Shown here piece by piece: positions 1 to 4,497 of a stretch of 8,902 nt of DNA. How positions within the stretch are numbered: position 1 is the first letter of the stretch; each line of letters begins with the position of its first letter. This DNA is from Flavobacteriales bacterium CG_4_9_14_3_um_filter_32_8 (GTDB lineage Bacteria > Bacteroidota > Bacteroidia > Flavobacteriales_E > Vicingaceae). The notes beneath the pieces are model-generated. The model had not been told where the DNA came from and searched no databases. It saw nothing but the letters and a program-made list of their open reading frames with translations. The position numbers and the translations under genes were made by a program. The DNA is taken from NCBI GenBank assembly GCA_002790175.1, contig PFUQ01000257.1, positions 1-8,902 on the forward strand. The letters run 5' to 3'.

Positions 1-318
1 ATTAAAACTACCAACGATATGCCAATTGTTGCACCACCTTCTTTTGACGCATTAAATTTTATTCCTTTTCAGATTAATCCGCATTACCTACATGGCAACC
101 CTCCCGGACATAATGGAGAAACTAGAGAACAACGTATTTTAGAGTTTTTGGAAGTCAACCAAAAGATAACTGTTGTTGGCTTAAGAGAAGGAAGTGTATT
201 GGAAATCAATGAGAATAACATCCAATTAATTGGAGAAAAAGAAATACGAATTTTTAAGTACCAACAGGAGTTTTATGAACTAAAAGTTGGTGCTGACTTT
301 AATTTTTTAATGAAATAA
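1..318 (+). CDS. pepE: Peptidase E (alpha-aspartyl dipeptidase), C-terminal part
   Basis: Cytoplasmic serine peptidase of MEROPS family S51 that cleaves dipeptides with N-terminal aspartate. The reading frame is open from base 1 and ends at TAA 316-318, so the 5' half lies outside the window. The first visible residues, IKTTNDMPIV, match the middle of PepE, so the ATG at 19 is an internal methionine and not the start. Conserved family stretches are QINPHY, which carries the catalytic histidine, then GHNGETREQRI, and then VVGLREGS, which carries the acidic residue of the triad. The nucleophile serine (GWSAG region) would lie upstream and cannot be checked. About 105 codons are visible against roughly 230 residues for the family, and the C-terminus is of normal length. 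The gene is convergent with the small minus-strand gene that follows. The family call is firm and is based on remembered similarity to enterobacterial PepE. Confidence 0.93.
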   Translation: MKTTNDMPIVAPPSFDALNFIPFQINPHYLHGNPPGHNGETREQRILEFLEVNQKITVVGLREGSVLEINENNIQLIGEKEIRIFKYQQEFYELKVGADFNFLMK

Positions 319-347
319 ACCAACTCATCGGATGAGTTGGTTTATTT
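313..347. terminator. Palindromic bidirectional terminator
   Basis: The two arms, 313-329 and 331-347, are exact reverse complements (17 bases each) around a single central G, with the GC-rich part being CCAACTCATC. In RNA the innermost pairs would open to make the loop. The arms contain the TAA of pepE (316-318) and the TAA of the minus-strand gene (346-348, two of its bases). Each side leads into T-rich sequence on the strand being read: TTTATTTATT on the plus strand, and TTTATTTCATTAAAAAA on the minus strand. It should therefore end both convergent transcripts. Confidence 0.88.
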
Positions 348-603
348 ATTTGCTCTGCAAGTGTTTTTTCATATTAGCAATCAACGTATTTTTTAAATTG
401 CGAAACTCTGTTTTGTTCAATTCGTGAGCTGCTTCCATCGCCACCAACTTAATAAATTCGTTGTAATAAGCCATCGATTGTTCATCACCATCCACAATTA
501 TTTCTTTAATGATTGCTTTGTCTGTTATTTCTATAAGGTCTTTAAATTTATAAATCTCCCCTAACTCAAACAAATAACCACTTTTATCCACTATTGTTTC
601 CAT
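346..603 (-). CDS. Small hypothetical protein, 85 aa
   Basis: Not recognised as any named family. The product is a small soluble protein without signal peptide, membrane segment or cysteine. It is rich in charged residues and looks mostly helical in its second half (MAYYNEFIKLVAMEAAHELN, then a Lys/Asn-rich C-terminus). The N-terminal part alternates hydrophobic and charged residues, as in short alpha/beta proteins. It is accepted as real for three reasons. It fills the space between a convergent neighbour and its own promoter. An exact TAnnTTTG box (TACATTTG, 630-637, minus) lies 26 bases before its ATG. Its stop codon sits in a shared terminator. There is no Shine-Dalgarno sequence before the ATG, as is usual in this phylum. 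The upstream intergenic region suggests it is transcribed alone. Function is unknown. Confidence 0.72.
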   Translation of the reverse strand: METIVDKSGYLFELGEIYKFKDLIEITDKAIIKEIIVDGDEQSMAYYNEFIKLVAMEAAHELNKTEFRNLKNTLIANMKKHLQSK

Positions 604-629
604 ATTGTGTTGTTTATAGTTTATACTTT

Positions 630-637
630 CAAATGTA
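630..637 (-). promoter_or_regulatory. -7 box (TAnnTTTG) of the 85-aa gene
   Basis: Read on the minus strand the bases are TACATTTG, an exact match to the Bacteroidota primary sigma -7 consensus TAnnTTTG. It ends 26 bases before the ATG at 603, leaving room for a short A-rich leader. No clear TTTG -33 element is seen at the expected distance. Confidence 0.55.
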
Positions 638-795
638 ATGTTTATTTTTTTTAATAAGCATGAACTTATTCATATTTTAAACTGTTTTTTTTATTAGCTA
701 TGCTGAATTTAATTTAGCAACTATCAAACTGTAACTAAATAAAAAAAATTACCCATTTTTCATCAAAAATGACAATAAAATTAACATTGAATAAA

Positions 796-815
796 AATAC
801 GTACATAGCCGTATT
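796..815 (-). terminator. Possible terminator after the truncated minus-strand frame
   Basis: On the minus strand the stop codon at 817-819 is followed almost at once by AATACG, an 8-base loop, CGTATT and then TTTATTC. The stem is only 6 bp with two G-C pairs, so it is weak. Its placement directly behind the frame's stop supports the idea that 817-978 is the old 3' end of a gene. Confidence 0.35.
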
Positions 816-816
816 A

Positions 817-978
817 TTACATTGTTGTCTTTTGCTTTTTTACTCTACTAACGATTTCACGAGGATTTCCTTTAGGTTTATAATTTAGTAAACAATTTTC
901 GTCTTTTACAGCGTTTTCAAGTAGTTTAATGAACCCCTCTCTCGCAGGCATTTGCTTGTGAGCAAAATCAATAAAGAA
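817..978 (-). pseudogene. Truncated reading frame, possible 3' remnant of a gene
   Basis: The minus-strand frame is open from 978 (the preceding in-frame codon, 979-981, is TAA) to TAA 817-819. That is 53 codons, of which the first 16 include one arm of the 30-bp inverted repeat. The translation reads FFIDFAHKQMPAREG and continues KLLENAVKDENCLLNYKP, then KGNPREIVSRVKKQKTTM. The Lys/Glu-rich, well-mixed composition after the repeat looks like real protein, unlike most chance frames in AT-rich DNA. The only internal ATG (949-951) lies inside the repeat with no leader or promoter evident, so an intact gene is unlikely. A hairpin with a T tail follows the stop. I do not recognise the family. The repeat arm marks the point where any original gene would have been cut. 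A chance open frame remains possible. Confidence 0.35.
934..963 (+). repeat. 30-bp inverted repeat, left arm
   Basis: This arm is the exact reverse complement, over all 30 bases, of 1141-1170. It begins CCCCTCTCTCGCAGGC and ends GCTTGTGAGC. It is 60% GC in very AT-rich surroundings. Within the arm, CTCGCAGGC and GCTTGTGAG can pair in RNA around ATTT, giving 9 pairs of which two are G-U. The match stops sharply at both ends. Confidence 0.9.
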
Positions 979-1140
979 TTAAAAATAAATGAATTTTAAT
1001 TGCTATGTTTGAAATATGTTAAAATTTGAGCTATTATGAGGTCTGTAGCTTCCAACTCACTTCAGACTTCAGAAAGTGGGAGGCGATTGATTATTCAAGA
1101 CAAAAAGGATGGATAGATGTGGATTTGTTATGTTGAAATA

Positions 1141-1170
1141 GCTCACAAGCAAATGCCTGCGAGAGAGGGG
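1141..1170 (-). repeat. 30-bp inverted repeat, right arm
   Basis: Exact reverse complement of 934-963, separated from it by 177 bases, so the whole unit is 237 bp. Arms of this kind are seen at the ends of MITE-like non-autonomous elements and in paired REP units (REPINs) mobilised by RAYT transposases. No transposase gene lies between the arms. No convincing target duplication directly abuts them; TAATGA occurs on both sides (927-932 and 1178-1183) but not at equal distance. Confidence 0.9.
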
Positions 1171-1215
1171 AAAAATATAATGACAATCGAATAAAATACA
1201 AACTAATCTTTTGTC

Positions 1216-1223
1216 TATTTTTG
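1216..1223 (+). promoter_or_regulatory. -7 box of the phosphatidyltransferase gene
   Basis: TATTTTTG exactly fits the Bacteroidota -7 consensus TAnnTTTG and lies 39 bases before the ATG at 1263. No good TTTG -33 element is visible about 20 bases upstream, so this is a moderate call. Confidence 0.45.
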
Positions 1224-1262
1224 CCATTAAATTCGAATTAATTAAACACATTACTTAAATAA

Positions 1263-1958
1263 ATGGCAAAAGAAAGTAAAGCACAATTAGTCATCTATAA
1301 TATCTTAAACCCTTTTATTCAATTAATGTATAAATTAGGAGTTACCCCTAACATGATTACTTCTTTTGGGTTGTTTTTAAATATATTGGCTGCAATTCTT
1401 TTCATTATCGGAGCTGAACAGCCAGACCGAACAGACATGACCTTTGTGGGGTGGGGAGGTTTTACCATCCTTATTGCTGGGCTTTTTGACATGATGGATG
1501 GTAGATTGGCAAGAATAAGAAATCTATCCTCAAAATTTGGTGCTTTTTACGATTCTGTTATTGATAGATATAGTGAATTGGTTATGTTTTTAGGCATTTG
1601 TTACTTCCTAATTTCACAAAATTATTTTATGAGTTCTTTATTTGCTTTTGTTGCATTAATTGGTTCTATGATGGTAAGTTACACTAGAGCAAGAGCAGAA
1701 GCCTTAGAAATAAATTGTAGTATAGGCATGATGCAACGACCTGCTAGAGTTGTTACTATTGGTATGGCTGCCATGATTTGTGGCATTGTTCATTTCTTTT
1801 TTGGATCCTTTATTTTTCATTTTCCAAATACTAACTTTACCATTTTTGAAACAATTTCTATTTTCACCTTACCTATAACATTTGTTTCTATTATGGCTAA
1901 TATAACTGCGATTCAGCGGTTACTCTACACCAAAAAAGAGTTATTAAAAAAAGAGTAA
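1263..1958 (+). CDS. CDP-alcohol phosphatidyltransferase, probable phosphatidylinositol-phosphate synthase
   Basis: Integral membrane enzyme that transfers a phosphatidyl group from CDP-diacylglycerol to an alcohol. The complete family signature DxxDGxxAR(x8)GxxxDxxxD is present at residues 76-101 (FDMMDGRLAR...KFGAFYDSVID), supplying all metal and CDP ligands. About six hydrophobic segments span residues 30-50, 62-76, 104-117, 124-140, 162-183 and 196-212. Length, 231 aa, suits PIP synthase or PGP synthase. Two points favour inositol phosphate as acceptor: the region SYTRARAE (139-147) followed by QRPAR (158-162) resembles the ARAE...ERPER stretch I recall from actinobacterial PIP synthases, and the next gene makes inositol phosphate. 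Relative to that pattern the glutamate of RPER is alanine here. A PGP synthase (PgsA) role is the main alternative. There is no recognisable terminator before the next gene, 117 bases on. Confidence 0.9.
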   Translation: MAKESKAQLVIYNILNPFIQLMYKLGVTPNMITSFGLFLNILAAILFIIGAEQPDRTDMTFVGWGGFTILIAGLFDMMDGRLARIRNLSSKFGAFYDSVIDRYSELVMFLGICYFLISQNYFMSSLFAFVALIGSMMVSYTRARAEALEINCSIGMMQRPARVVTIGMAAMICGIVHFFFGSFIFHFPNTNFTIFETISIFTLPITFVSIMANITAIQRLLYTKKELLKKE

Positions 1959-2031
1959 TTCTAGAAATTAACTTAATCCCTAAATTATATCAAATTGTTG
2001 AAAAAATTCATTTTTAAACCATTTGAATTAC

Positions 2032-2039
2032 TATATTTG
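2032..2039 (+). promoter_or_regulatory. -7 box of the MIPS gene
   Basis: TATATTTG is an exact TAnnTTTG match, 36 bases before the ATG at 2076. The leader between them is A-rich and has no Shine-Dalgarno sequence. A TTG occurs at 1998-2000, but it is too far upstream for the usual -33 spacing, so the upstream element is unclear. Confidence 0.6.
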
Positions 2040-2075
2040 TCCTCTTAAATTTATAAAAATATAAAACTAAAAAAC

Positions 2076-3386
2076 ATGAGTAAAGACATCGCAAGTGCCA
2101 AAGGAAAATTAGGAATTCTTTTACCTGGTATGGGTGCAGTAGCAACAACAGTTATTGCTGGTACACTTGCAGTAAACAAAGGAATTTCTAAACCAATAGG
2201 TTCAACAACCCAAATGGGTACAATTCGGTTGGGTAAAAGAACAGACAACAATACACCACTAATCAAAGATTTTATTCCATTAGCTGATATTAAAAATATC
2301 GTTTTTGGAGGTTGGGATATTTTTGATGTAAACATGTATGAATCGGCCCAAAATGCTGGCGTTTTGGACAGATACCTTCTAGAACAATTAAAACCTGAAT
2401 TGGAAGCCATTCGACCAATGAAAGCAGTTTTTGACAACAAATATGTTACCAAATTAAACGGAACACACATTAAAAAGGCAAATAATAAATTTGAATTAGC
2501 CGAAGCTTTACGACAAGATATTAGAGATTTTAAAGCAAAAAATAATTGCGATAGATTGGTAATGGTTTGGACTGCTTCTACAGAAATTTATATTGAGCAA
2601 ACAAAAGTACACCAAACCATCGAAGCTTTGGAAGAAGGGATGAAAAACAATGACCCTAATATTCCTTCAAGTATGTTGTATGCATATGCAGCCATTAAAG
2701 AAGGCATTCCTTATGCCAACGGTGCTCCAAATTTATCTGCAGACATTCCTGCTTTAGTAAAACTAGCAAAAGAAAATAAAGTACCTATTTGTGGTAAAGA
2801 TTTTAAAACTGGTCAAACTTTAATGAAAACCATTTTAGCTCCTGGATTAAAAGTAAGATCTTTAGGAGTTGCAGGTTGGTTTTCTACCAACATTTTAGGA
2901 AACAGAGATGGTGAAGTTTTAGATGACCCAGCTAGTTTTAAAACTAAAGAAGTATCTAAATTAAGCGTTTTAGATAGCATCTTTGAACCTGAAAAAAATC
3001 CTGATTTATACAAAGATTTATACCATAAAGTACGAATAGATTATTACCCTCCTCATGGTGACAACAAAGAAGGTTGGGATAACTTAGATATTTTTGGTTG
3101 GTTAGGCTACAAAATGCAAATAAAAGTAGATTTTTTATGTAGAGATTCCATTTTAGCAGCACCGCTTGTTTTAGATTTAGCTATTTTCTTAGATTTAGCA
3201 AAAAGAGCAGAAATGTGTGGCGTTCAAGAATGGTTGTCTTTTTTCTTTAAATCACCTCAAACCATTAAACCAGAATTGTTACCCATCCATGATATTTTTC
3301 AACAAGAAATGAAGCTTAAAAATACGCTACGTCATTTAAAAGGCGAAGAGTTGATTACTCATTTAGGATTAGATTACGAAGATTAA
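2076..3386 (+). CDS. Myo-inositol-phosphate synthase (MIPS)
   Basis: NAD-dependent cytoplasmic enzyme that turns glucose-6-phosphate into 1L-myo-inositol 1-phosphate by internal oxidation, aldol closure and reduction. The N-terminal Rossmann motif LLPGMGAVATT lies at residues 15-25. Family stretches follow in the expected order: FGGWDI (77-82), YANGAPNLSADIPAL (213-227, the NG(S/A)PxN region), GKDFKTGQTLMKT (240-252, the lysine-bearing active-site loop), NILGNRDG (272-279), KTKEVSKLSVLD (289-300), GDNKEGWDN (328-336) and DSILAAPLVLDL (357-368). At 436 aa it is shorter than eukaryotic enzymes (over 500) and longer than actinobacterial ones (about 360). The ATG at 2076 is chosen because the Rossmann fold begins 11 codons later and a promoter box lies just upstream. 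Its position between a phosphatidyltransferase and a PgpA homologue points to phospholipid synthesis and not to inositol catabolism or mycothiol. Confidence 0.95.
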   Translation: MSKDIASAKGKLGILLPGMGAVATTVIAGTLAVNKGISKPIGSTTQMGTIRLGKRTDNNTPLIKDFIPLADIKNIVFGGWDIFDVNMYESAQNAGVLDRYLLEQLKPELEAIRPMKAVFDNKYVTKLNGTHIKKANNKFELAEALRQDIRDFKAKNNCDRLVMVWTASTEIYIEQTKVHQTIEALEEGMKNNDPNIPSSMLYAYAAIKEGIPYANGAPNLSADIPALVKLAKENKVPICGKDFKTGQTLMKTILAPGLKVRSLGVAGWFSTNILGNRDGEVLDDPASFKTKEVSKLSVLDSIFEPEKNPDLYKDLYHKVRIDYYPPHGDNKEGWDNLDIFGWLGYKMQIKVDFLCRDSILAAPLVLDLAIFLDLAKRAEMCGVQEWLSFFFKSPQTIKPELLPIHDIFQQEMKLKNTLRHLKGEELITHLGLDYED

Positions 3387-3403
3387 TTATAGCTATAAAA
3401 TAG

Positions 3404-3437
3404 AGGCTGTTACTTTAATAAAGTAACAGCCTTTTTT
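3404..3437 (+). terminator. Rho-independent terminator after MIPS
   Basis: AGGCTGTTACTTT (3404-3416) pairs perfectly with AAAGTAACAGCCT (3420-3432) around a 3-base loop (AAT), followed by a run of T (3432-3437). It is one of the clearest terminators in the window and starts 17 bases after the MIPS stop codon. The T tail runs directly into the -7 box of the next gene. Confidence 0.92.
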
Positions 3438-3444
3438 ATTTTTG
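3437..3444 (+). promoter_or_regulatory. -7 box of pgpA, fused to the preceding terminator
   Basis: TATTTTTG exactly fits TAnnTTTG. Its first T is the last base of the terminator T run, and its final G lies only four bases before the ATG at 3449. A near -33 element (TTTA, 3414-3417) sits 19 bases upstream, inside the terminator stem. Initiation at the usual spacing would fall on or next to the ATG, predicting a leaderless or almost leaderless transcript. Confidence 0.5.
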
Positions 3445-3448
3445 TCCC

Positions 3449-3913
3449 ATGAGATTCATATCCCTTTTTTTTGTAACAGTTTTTGGTGTAGGATATTCGC
3501 CATTTGCTCCTGGAACTGCTGGAGCAATTGTTGCCTGCACTAGTTTATGGCTTTTTGAAAAATTCAATCTACTTTCAACAACATCCACCCCAATTTTATT
3601 TATTGGATTAATTATTATTACTACAATTGTTGGAATTGTTGCTAGTAATCAACTCGAAAATGAATTAGGAAAAGATGCTTCAATTATTGTAATTGATGAA
3701 GTAATAGGCATGTGGATAACCATGTTATTTGTTCCACTTACTTGGTTAACAATTTTAATTGGTTTTATTTTATTTCGTTTCTTTGACATCCTAAAACCAT
3801 TAGGAATTAAAAAAATGGAAAATTTTAATGGAGGTCTTGGTGTGATGGCTGATGATATGTTGGCTGGAATTTATTCCAATATCTTATTACTCATTATTGT
3901 TCGCTTTTTATGA
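3449..3913 (+). CDS. pgpA: Phosphatidylglycerophosphatase A family protein
   Basis: Membrane lipid-phosphate phosphatase. The family hallmarks are present in order: GVGYSPFAPGTAGA (residues 13-26), KDASIIVIDEVIGMW (75-89, with the metal-binding Asp/Glu), FRFFDILKP (109-117) and GGLGVMADDMLAG (128-140, the DD pair). Four hydrophobic stretches, near 3-13, 46-64, 89-108 and 139-152, fit a small membrane protein. At 154 aa it has normal length. The start at 3449 places GVGY 12 residues in, as usual for the family. PgpA classically dephosphorylates phosphatidylglycerol phosphate. Beside MIPS and a likely PIP synthase it may instead act on phosphatidylinositol phosphate; that is inference from context, and similar inositol-lipid clusters are known in Bacteroides. 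The stop codon overlaps the next start as ATGA. Confidence 0.92.
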   Translation: MRFISLFFVTVFGVGYSPFAPGTAGAIVACTSLWLFEKFNLLSTTSTPILFIGLIIITTIVGIVASNQLENELGKDASIIVIDEVIGMWITMLFVPLTWLTILIGFILFRFFDILKPLGIKKMENFNGGLGVMADDMLAGIYSNILLLIIVRFL

Positions 3914-4302
3914 GAAAAGACTATTGGTTAAGTAATTTATTTCGACACCAAATAGCTGGTGTAGTTGCTACTTTTGCCGATTTTGGTGTGCTTATTATTC
4001 TTACCGAAGCATTTCATGTTTGGTATGTATTTTCTACTACGTTAGGTGCATTTGCTGGTACTTTAATTAACTTTTTCATCTCCAGTTATTGGGCTTTTTC
4101 AGGTTCAAAAAACAGTTTAAAAAACCAAATGTTTAAATATTCTATCGTTTCTATGGGTAGTTTAATACTTAATACTTCCTTTGTTTTTTTATTAACCGAT
4201 TGGTTTCTTATCGATTATAAACTATCAAAATTAGTAACCGCAATAGCCATTGGCTGGTTTTATAATTTTTTGCTAATGAGGTATTTTGTTTTCAAAAAAT
4301 AA
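3910..4302 (+). CDS. GtrA-family membrane protein
   Basis: Small polytopic inner-membrane protein of 130 aa with four predicted membrane segments (about residues 14-33, 39-61, 76-96 and 106-126). The pattern RHQIAGVVATFADFGVLIIL near the N-terminus, an NFF.S..WAF stretch after the second segment, and the C-terminal YNFLLMRYFVFKK are typical of the GtrA/DPMS family (Pfam GtrA-like). Members are proposed to move or help move isoprenoid-linked sugars across the membrane, or to assist glycosyltransferases. Translation is coupled to pgpA through a 4-base ATGA overlap, so the two are co-expressed. No glycosyltransferase lies next to it; the neighbours suggest a role linked to inositol lipids or their glycosylated forms, which is inference. 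Confidence 0.87.
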   Translation: MRKDYWLSNLFRHQIAGVVATFADFGVLIILTEAFHVWYVFSTTLGAFAGTLINFFISSYWAFSGSKNSLKNQMFKYSIVSMGSLILNTSFVFLLTDWFLIDYKLSKLVTAIAIGWFYNFLLMRYFVFKK

Positions 4303-4378
4303 CTTATCTCATCCAAAATAAGATAAAAAAATAAGTTATTATTCAAAAAACTATCGGTATAAAAATAACTACTGATAG
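4298..4378. other. AT-rich inverted repeats after the gtrA-like gene
   Basis: Two hairpins lie in the 195-base gap. AATAACTTAT (4298-4307) pairs with ATAAGTTATT (4331-4340), with an alternative inner pairing TTATCT / AGATAA (4304-4309 / 4321-4326). Next, CTATCGGTA (4351-4359) pairs with TACTGATAG (4370-4378), with one G-T. Neither is followed by a T run on the plus strand, so termination of the gtrA transcript here is uncertain. The second is followed by TTTTTT when read on the minus strand. No minus-strand gene is present to use it. Confidence 0.4.
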
Positions 4379-4431
4379 AAAAAATAACGGTTCGTCTCAC
4401 TTTCATTTATCATTATTTCATATCTTTTTAC

Positions 4432-4439
4432 TAACTTTG
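4432..4439 (+). promoter_or_regulatory. -7 box of the exported-protein operon
   Basis: TAACTTTG is an exact TAnnTTTG match lying 58 bases before the ATG at 4498, predicting a leader of about 50 bases. A partial -33 element (TTTA, 4406-4409) is 22 bases upstream. It is the only convincing promoter seen for the three closely packed genes that follow. Confidence 0.55.
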
Positions 4440-4497
4440 ATATTACGCTTTCATTTTGATTAAATGATTTAATCAATAAGTTAAAAAATACATTGTT

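Larger units (their letters stand above)
604..1262. other. Gene-poor intergenic region with repeats and a gene relic
   Basis: About 660 bases without a confident gene. From right to left it holds a -7 box for the next gene (1216-1223), one arm of a 30-bp inverted repeat (1141-1170), a short tandem ACTTCAG pair (1059-1072), the other repeat arm (934-963), a truncated minus-strand reading frame (817-978) with a hairpin at its 3' end (796-815), and the promoter of the 85-aa gene (630-637). The rest, especially 640-795, is AT-rich with nothing I can assign. A 60-codon minus-strand frame at 1069-1251 crosses a repeat arm and has non-coding-like composition; it is not annotated. Confidence 0.7.

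Noticed and set aside
19..21. ATG at base 19 as the start of the peptidase E gene
   Set aside because: The frame is open upstream to base 1 and the residues before it (IKTTND) belong to the conserved middle of PepE, so the gene is cut by the window edge.
934..1170. CRISPR-like repeat pair
   Set aside because: Only two copies, in opposite orientation, 177 bases apart, with no regular spacers.
927..1183. TAATGA on both sides of the 30-bp repeats as a target-site duplication
   Set aside because: The copies lie at unequal distances from the arms (1 and 7 bases), and such a hexamer is easily found by chance in AT-rich sequence.
1069..1251. 60-codon minus-strand frame between the repeat arm and the phosphatidyltransferase gene
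   Set aside because: It overlaps the right repeat arm and the promoter box of the next gene, has no promoter or family resemblance, and its composition is like translated AT-rich intergenic DNA.
2051..2470. 139-codon minus-strand frame over the 5' part of the MIPS gene
   Set aside because: Antisense shadow of a firmly identified gene; translation shows no family features.
2813..3162. Two further minus-strand frames within the MIPS gene
   Set aside because: Both are antisense to conserved MIPS motifs and have no supporting promoter or similarity.
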